NCBI GenBank assembly: GCA_947167515.1 | Contig: CAMVIM010000032.1 | Coordinates: 1-43,580, forward strand | Length of the DNA: 43,580 nt | DNA from: an uncultured Prevotellaceae bacterium | GTDB lineage: Bacteria > Bacteroidota > Bacteroidia > Bacteroidales > Bacteroidaceae | Reading direction: 5' to 3' | Shown here: positions 9,309-18,754 of the stretch, piece by piece | Layout: each line of letters begins with the position of its first letter | How positions within the stretch are numbered: position 1 is the first letter of the stretch | Notes under the pieces: model-generated | Told to the model about the DNA's origin: nothing | Seen by the model: only the letters and a program-made list of their open reading frames with translations | Databases searched by the model: none | Program-made: the position numbers and the translations under genes

Positions 9309-10490
9309 ATGAAAAAAATGGCTTTGCTTTTCATCTGCCTCTTGTTGCCTATAGTGGCCGAGGCGCAATATTCAGTGTCTTCTCCAGACATGGCTGTCAG
9401 GGTTCGTCTCAATACCGAATGGAAACGTAACCTCGACACCAAGAGGAGGCGTCCTAATGGCATGAAGATGAGTGTCTCCTTAGGAGGTCGAATTGTGCTC
9501 CGTAATAAGGAAATCGGGCTTGAAGTGCTTTCCGATGGACATCGATATTCATTCGGAAAGTCAGAGATGAAGGTGCTCCCTCCTGCCACCAATTCTCTTT
9601 CCCAGGCTGGTGCAGATGATGCTCGTCTTGCTGCACTTGGCAGTTCGTACAATCGTCTGATTCTTCAGTCTTCCACTGGCATTGAACTGGAGGTGAGGGT
9701 CTTCAATCATGGAGTGGCTTACCGTTTTGCTGTCACGGGATATCCAGCCGAATATAAGATTCTGAATGTGAGCGATGTATTCCCCAACGAAAGACCTAAT
9801 GCCATCGTGGGTACATTTACAGACAAGAAAGTGCTGCCTTGGCGCATCATGAACTTGGACGATGAAGAAGGTCGTTCGGACGGAAACAGGAGAGTTGGCT
9901 CGAACAGGGTGGTGCAAGGAACGTTGCCGGATGAGTGGGAAAGTATTTATCCCTCTCGTAAGATTGTCTCGTGGAAGGATGCTCTCTCGTCTGTTTCTAT
10001 TGGCATGACCATCCACTCGATAACGGGCAAGCGATGGGGCGATGTGAGTGAGTCGATGGGTTGGTATGGCGACTTCACCTACAAGTATCTTTATGGAGGA
10101 TTGAGTTTCACTCCGTGTCACGAACTGCTCTATCTGTATTATGACTACGACTATGACCCTTTCATTGGGGTGATCGGCAGCGTTCATTCGTGGGATGTGA
10201 CAGGTCGTTTTGGATTCAACCTTCCTGTTCAGAGCGGCTATGATGTTTGGCACTTCACTCCTTATGCTGCCGTCACCTATTTGGCTCTGCGCCAACATGG
10301 TGAAACTCGTGTTGGCTACAAAGATGTGGCTGACAAGCATCATTACCTTATGGGAATGGGCTTGAAGGTGCAATATATGATGCATGGCCGGGCCTCTTTG
10401 GGTATGGGATACGAATACCAGTTCTTCACAGGGCGCAAGGAACCCATTGGCCGCCACGGATTTCTCTTCACTTTGGGCTTCTGCTTGTAA
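9309..10490 (+). CDS. Secreted protein: GH97_N-like domain plus apparent outer-membrane barrel
   Basis: The 393-residue protein begins MKKMALLFICLLLPIVAEAQ, a signal peptide. Residues about 21-190 resemble the N-terminal beta-sandwich of GH97 alpha-glucosidases: YSVSSPDMAVRVRL, GGRIVLRNKEIGLEV and ELEVRVFNHGVAYRF. The (alpha/beta)8 catalytic barrel that normally follows is missing. Residues about 250-393 are instead aromatic-rich alternating strands (LLYLYYDYDYDPFIG, YMMHGRASLGMGYEYQF) ending in FLFTLGFCL, like an outer-membrane beta-barrel. I infer a non-catalytic surface or periplasm-facing sugar-binding barrel protein. The start was chosen for the signal peptide; an in-frame extension upstream to 9120 crosses the promoter. 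Confidence 0.65.
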   Translation: MKKMALLFICLLLPIVAEAQYSVSSPDMAVRVRLNTEWKRNLDTKRRRPNGMKMSVSLGGRIVLRNKEIGLEVLSDGHRYSFGKSEMKVLPPATNSLSQAGADDARLAALGSSYNRLILQSSTGIELEVRVFNHGVAYRFAVTGYPAEYKILNVSDVFPNERPNAIVGTFTDKKVLPWRIMNLDDEEGRSDGNRRVGSNRVVQGTLPDEWESIYPSRKIVSWKDALSSVSIGMTIHSITGKRWGDVSESMGWYGDFTYKYLYGGLSFTPCHELLYLYYDYDYDPFIGVIGSVHSWDVTGRFGFNLPVQSGYDVWHFTPYAAVTYLALRQHGETRVGYKDVADKHHYLMGMGLKVQYMMHGRASLGMGYEYQFFTGRKEPIGRHGFLFTLGFCL

Positions 10491-10498
10491 ACAAAGAT

Positions 10499-10526
10499 TT
10501 TTCACTTTTCACTTTTCACTTTTCAC
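10499..10526 (+). repeat. Four tandem TTTTCAC heptamers in a promoter region
   Basis: Four exact copies of TTTTCAC stand head to tail immediately upstream of the -7 box at 10537. They cover the place where the -33 box would be, so copy-number changes by slippage could alter promoter strength. Confidence 0.85.
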
Positions 10527-10536
10527 TTAAAAATCG

Positions 10537-10544
10537 TAACTTTG
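10537..10544 (+). promoter_or_regulatory. Promoter -7 box of the second isopropylmalate-synthase-type gene
   Basis: TAACTTTG fits TAnnTTTG, 22 bp before the ATG at 10567. The -33 position falls inside the TTTTCAC repeats. Confidence 0.6.
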
Positions 10545-10566
10545 CAGCCGAAAACGCTAAAGGGAT

Positions 10567-12090
10567 ATGGAGAAATTCATTGAAATCATGGATACGACGT
10601 TGCGTGACGGTGAACAAACCAACAGCGTGAGCTTTGTGCCGCACGAGAAGTTGCTGATTGCGCGCATGCTCTTGACGGAGTTGAATGCGGATCGCATCGA
10701 AGTGGCTTCGGCACGTGTTTCGGACGGCGAGAAGGAGGCTGTGAAGAGCATTTGCCGTTGGGCGCGTCAGGCGGGCATGATTGACCGTGTGGAGGTACTT
10801 GGATTTGTGGATGGAAAAACCTCTCTCGACTGGATTAACGACTGCGGATGCCGGAACATCAATCTGCTCTGCAAGGGCAGCGAGCGGCATTGCCGTTTCC
10901 AACTGAAGAAAACGCTGGAGGAGCATGTGGCAGACATCAAGCAAAGCATTGCTTATGCCAAAGAGTTGGGAATCTGCGTCAATCTCTATCTGGAGGATTG
11001 GTCGAACGGCATGAAGGACAGCCCTGAGTATGTTTTTGGCTTCATTGATGCCTTGAAAGATAGTGGTGTGAAGCGCTTTATGTTGCCTGATACATTGGGT
11101 ATCCTCAATCCTCAACTGACAGCTGCTTTTGTAAGTCAGATGGTCACACGCTATTCCGGCCTTCATTTTGATTTCCATGCACATAACGACTATGACCTCG
11201 CTACGAGCAATGTGCTTGCAGCAGTGATGGCAGGTTGCCGAGGTGTTCACACCGCAGTGAATGGTCTTGGTGAACGTGCTGGTAATGCGCCCCTTTCTTC
11301 CATTCAGGCCATTCTGCACGACCATGCGCATGTGCGTACTCATATTAAGGAGGAGAATCTCGGTAAGATTTCAACGATGGTGGAGAGCCTTTCGGGCATC
11401 GCCATTCCTCCCAACAAACCTATCATTGGTGAGAATGTCTTCACGCAGGTGGCAGGAGTGCATGCCGATGGTGACAACAAGAATAACCTCTATTGCAACG
11501 ACCTTCTGCCCGAGCGTTTTGGCAGAAAGCGCGAATATGCCTTGGGCAAGAATTCGGGCAAGGCGAACATCCTCAAGAACCTCGAGGAGCAGGGGCTTGA
11601 ACTCACTCCTGAACAGACACGTCGTGTGACTGACCGCATCATCGAACTGGGTGACAAGAAGCAGCTCATTACCCAGGAAGACCTTCCCTACATCGTGGCC
11701 GATGTGCTCAAACATTCAGCGCCCGATGACAAGGTGAAGCTCATCTCCTATATGGTCAGCACCGCCTATGGTTTGAAGCCAATGGCATCGGTGAAGCTTG
11801 AAGTGAACGGTGACGTGTTTGAGGAATCAGCCATGGGGGATGGTATGTACGATGCCTTCATCCATGCTGTGCGCCATATTTACAAAGACCGTCTCAACCG
11901 CACCTTCCCTTGGCTCACCAACTATCAGGTAAGCATTCCGCCTGGTGGCCGTACCGATGCCCTTGTGCAGACCTCCATCTCGTGGACGTATAACGAGCGA
12001 GCTTACCGAACCCGTGCCCTCGATGCTGACCAGACGGAAGCTGCCATCAAAGCAACAATTAAGATGTTAAATATTATAGAAAACGAATGA
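10567..12090 (+). CDS. LeuA/CimA-family synthase (isopropylmalate or citramalate synthase-like)
   Basis: The 507-residue protein has the HMGL-like barrel ([14 protein letters not shown] at the N-terminus, FDFHAHNDYDLATSN as the metal site, NGLGERAGNAPLSS). It also has a C-terminal LeuA-type regulatory dimer domain. It is clearly a paralogue of the leuA product upstream but diverges strongly. Bacteroidetes often carry such a second copy, and (R)-citramalate synthesis for isoleucine is one plausible role. Substrate choice cannot be decided from the sequence, so no symbol is given. Its TGA overlaps the start of the next gene (ATGA at 12087-12090). Confidence 0.85.
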   Translation: MEKFIEIMDTTLRDGEQTNSVSFVPHEKLLIARMLLTELNADRIEVASARVSDGEKEAVKSICRWARQAGMIDRVEVLGFVDGKTSLDWINDCGCRNINLLCKGSERHCRFQLKKTLEEHVADIKQSIAYAKELGICVNLYLEDWSNGMKDSPEYVFGFIDALKDSGVKRFMLPDTLGILNPQLTAAFVSQMVTRYSGLHFDFHAHNDYDLATSNVLAAVMAGCRGVHTAVNGLGERAGNAPLSSIQAILHDHAHVRTHIKEENLGKISTMVESLSGIAIPPNKPIIGENVFTQVAGVHADGDNKNNLYCNDLLPERFGRKREYALGKNSGKANILKNLEEQGLELTPEQTRRVTDRIIELGDKKQLITQEDLPYIVADVLKHSAPDDKVKLISYMVSTAYGLKPMASVKLEVNGDVFEESAMGDGMYDAFIHAVRHIYKDRLNRTFPWLTNYQVSIPPGGRTDALVQTSISWTYNERAYRTRALDADQTEAAIKATIKMLNIIENE

Positions 12091-12788
12091 GCGTTATGGA
12101 AAAGTATCAGAAAGTAATTTCCGCAGCCATTATTGCTGTCAGTTTAATGGTGTTGGGACTCTGTCTCAAGAGTGGTATTGACAACTTCACCAACAAGGAT
12201 CGCCGTGTGACCGTGAAGGGGCTCTCCGAACGGGAAGTGGATGCTGACAAAGTGACATGGACTTTGACGTTGAAAGAGTCGGGTGACGACCTGAAGCCGC
12301 TCTTCGATAGAATCAATGAGGAGACTGAAGTCGTGAAGAAATTCTTGAAAGACAAAGGTCTCAAGAATCAGAATGCCGTAGAGGTGAGCACGTTTGATGT
12401 GGATGACAATCTGGCAAACGTGTGGGGCGACAACCGCCCTCGCTATCACTATTCGGTCACCCGTTCGCTGTTTGTCACATCCAAGGACACGAAACTAATC
12501 AGCAAGTTGAGGGCAAGTGCCGACGAACTGATTGACCTTGGCGTCATTTTGGAATCTAACTATGCAGAGTACGAATACACGCAGTTCCAGCAGCTGAAGC
12601 CCGAAATGATGGCCGAAGCCATTGCTAACGCGGAGAAGACTGCCAGCCAGTTTGCTGAGAACAGCCATTCTACCATCAACAAGATTGTGGCAGCAGGGCA
12701 GGGCGAATTCTCCATCGACGATGCCGATGCCCCCTTCAAGAAGAAGGTGCGTGTGGTGTCAACCATTACCTATTCGCTCAAAGACTGA
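12087..12788 (+). CDS. SIMPL (DUF541) domain protein
   Basis: The 233-residue protein has one N-terminal hydrophobic segment (VISAAIIAVSLMVLGLCLKS). It is followed by a SIMPL domain: RRVTVKGLSEREVDADKVTW, then later DELIDLGVI and ADAPFKKKVRVVSTITYSL near the end. SIMPL proteins are periplasmic or membrane-anchored and of unclear function. It overlaps the upstream synthase gene by 4 bp. Its last 19 bp overlap the end of the convergent esterase gene. Confidence 0.8.
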   Translation: MSVMEKYQKVISAAIIAVSLMVLGLCLKSGIDNFTNKDRRVTVKGLSEREVDADKVTWTLTLKESGDDLKPLFDRINEETEVVKKFLKDKGLKNQNAVEVSTFDVDDNLANVWGDNRPRYHYSVTRSLFVTSKDTKLISKLRASADELIDLGVILESNYAEYEYTQFQQLKPEMMAEAIANAEKTASQFAENSHSTINKIVAAGQGEFSIDDADAPFKKKVRVVSTITYSLKD

Positions 12789-13993
12789 GGACGCGGCTCA
12801 ACGATCTGTACATGACTGGTGTCGACCTCCTTGCCAAGCAGGAAGCGGTCGATGAAAGCCTCCACCTCGGGATATTGGCTGGGTGGCAGTTGGCAATGGC
12901 CGTGTCCGCCCACGATGGAGTAGCCGAAGCGGTTGGCGATACCGAAAGTGTGCCACACCTGTTGGGCGGCCTGGGCTGAGACGAGCATGGATGCGTCGGC
13001 CAGCCATTTATAGTCGGGATTGCCCAGTAGCAAGAGGGCTCGTGGACACACCATGGCGCAGAGTTGGTGCTGGTCGTAGGGTAGGCGATAGACGTTGTCG
13101 CCGCCAAACTGTTCACGCAAACTCTCTTTGAACCAATGGTAGTCGGTGCGGTCGAGTGTCTCGACGGTGTCGGCCAGTTCGTAGGAAGTGCGCCATGCTG
13201 CTGCTCCTCCACCGCCTGGCTCCTGTGCAATGGTGAGTGCCACACGTTCATCGAAGGCACCGCAGTAGAGTGCCATCTTGCCCGCATAGGAGCACCCCGA
13301 TACGCCGATGTGTTGGGTGTCAATCTTTGTCACCTCTGATCCTAATTGTTGCAAGCCATCGATGAGTCGGCTTACGCCCCATGTCCACATGCTATAGGCG
13401 CCATTCTCCGTAAGGTCAGGATAGAGGCGGTCGAAAGGGTGCTCGCCCCGTTCGTGGTGGCTCCCCCATTGGGTATAGTCGTTCACCTGCTTCTCATGGA
13501 AGGTCATGATGGCGATGGGACGGTCTTCAAAGAGCTGTCGGGGCAGCGAGATCATGCTGGTGCCTATCATCAGGGCGTAGGGTGCATTCCCTGTCTTGGG
13601 GTAGTGGATGGTGCTGCGCAACTGCAGGGACTCTCCACCTACGGTCACATTGACCAGCAGCGTGTCGCCGTCCATATGTGCCTTCACTGCATCGGCTGGC
13701 ACTGTAGGCTTGGTGCCGATGGCATAGTGCTGAATCATGTGGGCAATCTCGTTGCGCCGTTGTGCCCACTGGTCGAACGTGGTCACCCGTCCCTGCCCGT
13801 TGCTCCATGCTAAAGCGTCGGGCAATGAACGCTGCACGGGCAGCTGCTGCACATCTGGCATTGCGGGTGGAGCAAACCCTTTGCCTGTGTTTTCTGCCTG
13901 ATAGACGAATGGTGGCGTCGTGTCTGCGCCTTGCCCCTGGATGGCCAAAACCAGCACCCATGTGGCCAACATAAGAATGATTCTTTTTTTCAT
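12770..13993 (-). CDS. CE15-like glucuronoyl esterase
   Basis: The 407-residue secreted alpha/beta hydrolase begins MKKRIILMLATWVLVLAIQG (signal peptide). The catalytic serine is in GVSGCSYAGKMAL, the GCSxxGK nucleophile elbow of carbohydrate esterase family 15. The conserved acidic region is IAQEPGGGGAAAWR and the catalytic His is probably in GGHGHCQLP. CE15 enzymes cut ester bonds between lignin and the glucuronic acid of xylan. The neighbouring divergent GH43 lipoprotein supports a role in hemicellulose use. The frame remains open upstream to 14236, but the start at 13993 gives the signal peptide. Confidence 0.82.
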   Translation of the reverse strand: MKKRIILMLATWVLVLAIQGQGADTTPPFVYQAENTGKGFAPPAMPDVQQLPVQRSLPDALAWSNGQGRVTTFDQWAQRRNEIAHMIQHYAIGTKPTVPADAVKAHMDGDTLLVNVTVGGESLQLRSTIHYPKTGNAPYALMIGTSMISLPRQLFEDRPIAIMTFHEKQVNDYTQWGSHHERGEHPFDRLYPDLTENGAYSMWTWGVSRLIDGLQQLGSEVTKIDTQHIGVSGCSYAGKMALYCGAFDERVALTIAQEPGGGGAAAWRTSYELADTVETLDRTDYHWFKESLREQFGGDNVYRLPYDQHQLCAMVCPRALLLLGNPDYKWLADASMLVSAQAAQQVWHTFGIANRFGYSIVGGHGHCQLPPSQYPEVEAFIDRFLLGKEVDTSHVQIVEPRPQSLSE

Positions 13994-14115
13994 GGTTTCA
14001 CGTTTTTTCGTATGCAAATTTACGATTTTTTTTTCGTAACGAGGGGTACATCCTAAAAAAAGTTCAGGTGGAGTAAAAAAGTGGGCTGCATGTTGCTTCT
14101 TTTGTTTTTTTTCAC

Positions 14116-14123
14116 GAACTTTG
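14116..14123 (+). promoter_or_regulatory. Possible -7 box of the GH43 gene
   Basis: GAACTTTG followed by CAGC resembles the TAnnTTTG-C context seen at other promoters here but lacks the leading T. It is 20 bp before the ATG at 14144. Confidence 0.35.
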
Positions 14124-14143
14124 CAGCAACAATCATACAAATA

Positions 14144-15856
14144 ATGAACACTTTGATCAAAACCCTCATTGCTGTTGTTTGTTGCGTGACTTTGGCAACA
14201 TCCTGCACCAGCAAAATCGCAGAAATGGCACAACAAGAACTCACCACCGTGGGCAACCCCTACATGCCCTTATGGGAACACATCCCCGATGGGGAACCCT
14301 ATGTGTTTGAAGACCCCGACCAGCCAGGGAAGTATCGTGTGTATGTCTATGGTTCGCACGACAACATCGTCGCCAACTACTGCGGACGTGATCAGGTGGT
14401 GTGGTCGGCCTCAGTCGATAGCCTCAATAACTGGCGTTACGATGGTGTCATCCTCGTGGTCGATAAGAACGCCAACGGAGAGCCGTTCGACTCGGCAGGA
14501 ACGGCAGACGTGCTCTTTGCTCCCGATGTGACCATGAAGACCGATGCTGACGGCAGGAAGACCTACTATCTCTTCCCTAACGACCAGACGGGCTATCGCA
14601 ACGGGCTGATTGCCAAGAGCGACCGTCCCGATGGACCCTTCGAGGTGTGCAACTGGAATGCTGAGAATCCCAATCAAGTGGATGGCGTGCTGCAGTTCGA
14701 CCCAGCCGTGTTTGTTGACGATGACGGGCGTGTGTATGGCTACTGGGGCTTCGAACGCTCCTATGCTGCAGAGTTCGACCCCGAGACAATGGCCACTGTG
14801 AAGCCAGGCACCGAGGTGGTTGAGGATATGATTCCTGGACGCTATCAGGAAGGCAAGTTCCGCTTCTTCGAGGCTTCGTCCATCCGCAAAATCAAGGACA
14901 AGTATGTGTTCATCTACAGCCGCTTCACCGAGGAAGGCGAGTTTGGCCTCCCCTTGTCGAACTACACCTTGGCTTATTGTTACAGCGACAACCCGCTGGG
15001 GCCTTGGACGTATGGTGGCACCATCATCGACGGACGTGGTCGCGAAAAGGATGAACTGGGCAACGTGATTGCGTCAGCCACACCCGATGGCAACACGCAC
15101 GGTTCTATCTGCGAGATTAACGGACAGTGGTATGTCTTCTATCATCGTCAGACGGGCACCGATGAGTATGCACGTCAGGCTATGGTGGCTCCTATCGAGG
15201 TGAAAGTGAAAGAGGGAAAAGGCGGCAAAGTGGAAATCTCAGAAGGCGAATACACCTCGGAAGGCTTTGCACTCAATGGCCTCAATCCCCTGGAACGCCA
15301 CTCTGCCGGCATCGCTTGCTGGTACACAGGGCCGAAGCCAGCCACCCATGAGTGGCCAAACAACACGTTCTATGGTTCTTATGTTGCCGCCGGCTATGGC
15401 TATGCCACACAGGCAGAGAACGCTCAAGTGAAGGATGCTGCTGCCACTTGGGAACCGAAGGAGAAATATGAGCATCCTTACGATCTGCGCTACAACACCA
15501 ACGACGTGGTGAACAACACCGATGGCTCTATCGTGGGCTACAAGTACTTCGACTTCACCAAAGCCAGTGGTATTGGGCTGTTCAAGGGACGCGACGATGC
15601 AAAGCTGTTGCTGAACCTCACGCCACTCGGTGTAGATGGCACTATTGAGATTATGGCAGACCGTCCTTATGCTTCGCAAGGGATTCTGTTAGGCACCATC
15701 GAATTGAAAGCCGACATGCCGCAACAGCCGACGGAACTGAGTGTCACCCTGTCCGACCTTGGCAAACTGGAGTACAAACGTGCTATTTTCTTTGTGTTCA
15801 AGTCGGACACCAAGGAAAAGTCGCTCTGCACACTCCACGACTTTGTGTTTGAATAA
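14144..15856 (+). CDS. GH43-family lipoprotein glycosidase with C-terminal CBM-like domain
   Basis: The 570-residue protein has a lipoprotein signal ending in LATSC (Cys about residue 20). A five-bladed-propeller GH43-type domain spans about 35-390. Its visible motifs are DPDQPGKYRVYVYGSHD, VLFAPDVTM (the FAPDV core), RFFEASSIRKI and THGSICEINGQWYVFYHR. The C-terminal 150-170 residues look like a CBM6-type beta-sandwich. GH43 members remove arabinose or xylose from arabinoxylan. With the CE15 esterase on the other strand this suggests a small hemicellulose locus without SusC/SusD. A longer frame opens at 14081, but 14144 gives the lipobox. Confidence 0.85.
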   Translation: MNTLIKTLIAVVCCVTLATSCTSKIAEMAQQELTTVGNPYMPLWEHIPDGEPYVFEDPDQPGKYRVYVYGSHDNIVANYCGRDQVVWSASVDSLNNWRYDGVILVVDKNANGEPFDSAGTADVLFAPDVTMKTDADGRKTYYLFPNDQTGYRNGLIAKSDRPDGPFEVCNWNAENPNQVDGVLQFDPAVFVDDDGRVYGYWGFERSYAAEFDPETMATVKPGTEVVEDMIPGRYQEGKFRFFEASSIRKIKDKYVFIYSRFTEEGEFGLPLSNYTLAYCYSDNPLGPWTYGGTIIDGRGREKDELGNVIASATPDGNTHGSICEINGQWYVFYHRQTGTDEYARQAMVAPIEVKVKEGKGGKVEISEGEYTSEGFALNGLNPLERHSAGIACWYTGPKPATHEWPNNTFYGSYVAAGYGYATQAENAQVKDAAATWEPKEKYEHPYDLRYNTNDVVNNTDGSIVGYKYFDFTKASGIGLFKGRDDAKLLLNLTPLGVDGTIEIMADRPYASQGILLGTIELKADMPQQPTELSVTLSDLGKLEYKRAIFFVFKSDTKEKSLCTLHDFVFE

Positions 15857-15911
15857 GAGCAGTCATGTCATGTTGTGTCACATGGATTGTGCCACATTGT
15901 CAGTCGAAAAG

Positions 15912-15950
15912 AAAAGTCGTGTCAGTATCAGAATGCTGGCACGGCTTTTG
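15912..15950 (+). terminator. Terminator after the GH43 gene
   Basis: AAAAGTCGTGTCAG (15912-15925) pairs along 14 bp with CTGGCACGGCTTTT (15936-15949), with two G-U wobbles. The stem ends in TTTT. It lies about 55 bp after the GH43 stop and about 90 bp before dnaK. Confidence 0.7.
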
Positions 15951-16040
15951 TCTTTCTCATAAATCGACTTGCCCACACTTGGGGGCGATTGAGACATTAT
16001 TAATATAATTAGAATTAAAAAACTAAAAACAAATACGATT

Positions 16041-17978
16041 ATGGGAAAGATTATTGGTATTGACCTTGGTACAACTAACTCTTGTGTATCGGTCTTTGAA
16101 GGCAATGAGCCTGTAGTGATTGCAAACTCTGAAGGCAAGCGCACCACTCCTTCAGTAGTGGGTTTCGTAAAGGATGGTGAGCGTAAGGTGGGTGATCCTG
16201 CCAAGCGTCAGGCTATCACAAACCCAAAGAACACGGTGTTCTCCATCAAGCGTTTCATGGGTGAGACCTATGATCAGGTGCAGAAGGAGATTGCACGTGT
16301 GCCATACTCAGTGGTGAAGGGCGACAACAACACACCACGTGTGGAGATTGAGGGTCGCAAATATACCCCACAGGAGATTTCTGCCATCATTCTGCAGAAG
16401 ATGAAGAAGACTGCTGAGGACTATCTCGGTCAGGAAGTGACAGAAGCTGTCATCACCGTGCCTGCTTACTTCTCCGACTCTCAGCGTCAGGCTACTAAGG
16501 AAGCAGGTCAGATTGCAGGTCTCGACGTGAAGCGTATCGTGAACGAGCCTACTGCTGCCGCATTGGCTTATGGTATCGACAAGGCAAACAAGGACATGAA
16601 GATTGCTGTGTTCGACCTCGGTGGTGGTACTTTCGATATCTCTATCCTTGAGTTCGGTGGTGGCGTGTTCGAAGTGCTTTCTACGAATGGTGACACTCAC
16701 CTTGGTGGTGACGACTTCGACCAGGTGATTATCGACTGGCTCGTAGGCGACTTCAAGAGCAACGAGGGTGTTGACCTCTCGCTCGATCCAATGGCAATGC
16801 AGCGTCTGAAGGAGGCTGCCGAGAAGGCTAAGATTGAACTTTCTTCTTCTTCTTCAACAGAAATCAACTTGCCATACATCACCGCTGCAGGTGGTGTGCC
16901 AAAGCACCTCGTGACCACTTTGACCCGTGCTAAGTTCGAGTCTCTGGCTCACAACCTCATTCAGGCTTGCTTGGCTCCATGTCAGGCTGCCATCAAGGAT
17001 GCAGGCATCTCTACTTCCGACATTGACGAGGTCATCCTCGTGGGTGGTTCAAGCCGTATCCCCGCTGTTCAGCAGTTGGTGGAGAACTACTTCGGCAAGG
17101 CTCCATCCAAGGGTGTAAATCCTGACGAAGTGGTGGCTGTGGGTGCATCTATCCAGGGTGCTATCCTCAACAAGGAAGAAGGTGTGGGCGACATCGTGCT
17201 GCTCGACGTGACTCCGCTGAACGTGGGTATTGAAACACTCGGTTCTGTCATGACAACCATGATTGAGTCCAACACCACTATCCCATGCAAGAAGACAGAG
17301 GTGTTCTCAACTGCTGCCGACAACCAGACAGAAGTGACTATCCGCGTGCTGCAGGGTAACCGTCCAATGGCGAACCAGAACAAGCAGATTGGTATCTTCA
17401 ACCTCACCGGCATCGCACCAGCACGTCGTGGTGTTCCTCAGATTGAGGTCAGCTTCGATATCGACGCCAACGGTATCCTCAAGGTGTCTGCCAAGGATAA
17501 GGCTACAGGCAAGGAACAGGAAATCCGTATCGAAGCATCCAGCGGTCTCTCTAAGGAAGAAATCGAGCGCATGAAGGCTGAGGCAGAAGCCAATGCAGAT
17601 GCCGACAAGAAGGAGCGCGAACGCATCGACAAGGTGAATCAGGCAGACAGCATGATCTTCCAGACCGAGAACTTCCTGAAGGACAATGCCGACAAGGTTC
17701 CTGCTGATGACAAACCAGCCATCGAGGCTGCCATCGAAGCCCTCAAGAAGGCTAAGGACAGCGGTGATGTCGCTCGGATTGATTCCGCTATCGAAGGTCT
17801 CAACAAAGCCATGCAGACCGCATCTCAGAAGATGTACGCCGCAGGTGGCGCAGGTCAGGCAGGTGCAGGCTTCAATCCTGGCGATGCAGGCTTCCAGGGC
17901 GGTGCTCAGCCAAACGACGGCGCTCAGTCCAACGGTGCTGACGACGTGCAGGACGCAGACTTCGAGGAGGTCCATTAG
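16041..17978 (+). CDS. dnaK: Chaperone DnaK (Hsp70)
   Basis: The 645-residue protein begins [20 protein letters not shown], the phosphate-1 motif of the actin-like ATPase domain. [14 protein letters not shown] and [17 protein letters not shown] are the phosphate-2 and adenosine motifs. The substrate-binding domain and a Gly/Ala/Gln-rich tail ending in [11 protein letters not shown] follow, as in other DnaK proteins. It acts with DnaJ and GrpE in protein folding; neither partner is in the window. It is monocistronic here, with terminators before and after. The mobile element begins directly downstream, so this gene marks the core side of the junction. Confidence 0.97.
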   Translation: MGKIIGIDLGTTNSCVSVFEGNEPVVIANSEGKRTTPSVVGFVKDGERKVGDPAKRQAITNPKNTVFSIKRFMGETYDQVQKEIARVPYSVVKGDNNTPRVEIEGRKYTPQEISAIILQKMKKTAEDYLGQEVTEAVITVPAYFSDSQRQATKEAGQIAGLDVKRIVNEPTAAALAYGIDKANKDMKIAVFDLGGGTFDISILEFGGGVFEVLSTNGDTHLGGDDFDQVIIDWLVGDFKSNEGVDLSLDPMAMQRLKEAAEKAKIELSSSSSTEINLPYITAAGGVPKHLVTTLTRAKFESLAHNLIQACLAPCQAAIKDAGISTSDIDEVILVGGSSRIPAVQQLVENYFGKAPSKGVNPDEVVAVGASIQGAILNKEEGVGDIVLLDVTPLNVGIETLGSVMTTMIESNTTIPCKKTEVFSTAADNQTEVTIRVLQGNRPMANQNKQIGIFNLTGIAPARRGVPQIEVSFDIDANGILKVSAKDKATGKEQEIRIEASSGLSKEEIERMKAEAEANADADKKERERIDKVNQADSMIFQTENFLKDNADKVPADDKPAIEAAIEALKKAKDSGDVARIDSAIEGLNKAMQTASQKMYAAGGAGQAGAGFNPGDAGFQGGAQPNDGAQSNGADDVQDADFEEVH

Positions 17979-18011
17979 TTCAAAGATAACAAACAATAAC
18001 AATCGGAAACC

Positions 18012-18053
18012 AAATCCGTGTAGCTCTCTGAGTTACACGGATTTGCCGTTTTA
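18012..18053 (+). terminator. dnaK terminator
   Basis: AAATCCGTGTA (18012-18022) and TACACGGATTT (18034-18044) form a perfect 11-bp stem with an 11-nt loop. A GCCGTTTT tail follows. Confidence 0.7.
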
Positions 18054-18190
18054 AGGGGTTGGGGTTTCGTTATCGATTTCTATCATTTCCTATCTCAGAC
18101 GTGTTCCATATTTGTACCTTAACAAAAAAGTAGAAGTTTTGAAACAAATACATATAAATAAATACAAAATCTAATTTTGAACAAGAAATT

Positions 18191-18754
18191 ATGCCAGGAA
18201 TTGCATTGGAAATCAAGAGAAAATGCAAAGTGTGTGGAAAAGTTTTCCTTGTAAAGAAACTTGACTCACAGTTTTGCTCAAAAAGATGCAGCGCAGTCGA
18301 TTTGAAACGTAGGCGCGATGCAGAAGTAAAAGAGGCTCGTCTCGCAAAGATAGCAGCCAAAGTGCCGGATGTCCGAGAATATATCTCGGTAAGAGAGGCT
18401 GTAGCCTTGTACCATATTGAACGTGGTACATTGTACCGTCTCATACGATTAGGTCGTATTCCTGCAATGAATTTCGGGAAACATCTCATTCGTATCAAAC
18501 GTTCAGAACTGGAAGCCAACTTTATGCTTCGCAAAAAAGCGAAACGAGAGAAGGAGAAGCCAATCCCAAAGCTCTACAACCTCGAACCAGAGAATTGTTA
18601 TACCGTTGGAGAGATATGCAAGAAGTATCGCATCAACGACAGCACCGTATGGGCACATGTACGGAAGTACTCTATCCCCTCACGACAAATAGGCAACTAT
18701 GTCTATATCCCCAAAGACGAAATCGACAATCTCTATAAATCCGATATATTATGA
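18191..18754 (+). CDS. Zinc-finger and double HTH DNA-binding protein
   Basis: The 187-residue protein has an N-terminal zinc ribbon-like motif (C12-x2-C15 and C29-x3-C33). Two excisionase/MerR-type helix-turn-helix stretches follow: residues about 60-105 (YISVREAVALYHIERGTLYR) and about 135-180 (YTVGEICKKYRINDSTVWAH). It overlaps the integrase gene by 4 bp (ATGA at 18751-18754), so the two are coupled. I infer an accessory or regulatory protein of recombination, perhaps binding the repeats downstream. A TAATTTTG box at 18172-18179 is a possible promoter but would leave almost no leader. Confidence 0.75.
   Translation: MPGIALEIKRKCKVCGKVFLVKKLDSQFCSKRCSAVDLKRRRDAEVKEARLAKIAAKVPDVREYISVREAVALYHIERGTLYRLIRLGRIPAMNFGKHLIRIKRSELEANFMLRKKAKREKEKPIPKLYNLEPENCYTVGEICKKYRINDSTVWAHVRKYSIPSRQIGNYVYIPKDEIDNLYKSDIL

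Noticed and set aside
15950..16040. Heat-shock operator or sigma-32-like promoter before dnaK (CTTGCCC... GGGGGC)
   Set aside because: It is not a CIRCE element and the spacing does not fit a sigma-32 promoter; no Bacteroidetes -7 box was clear either.
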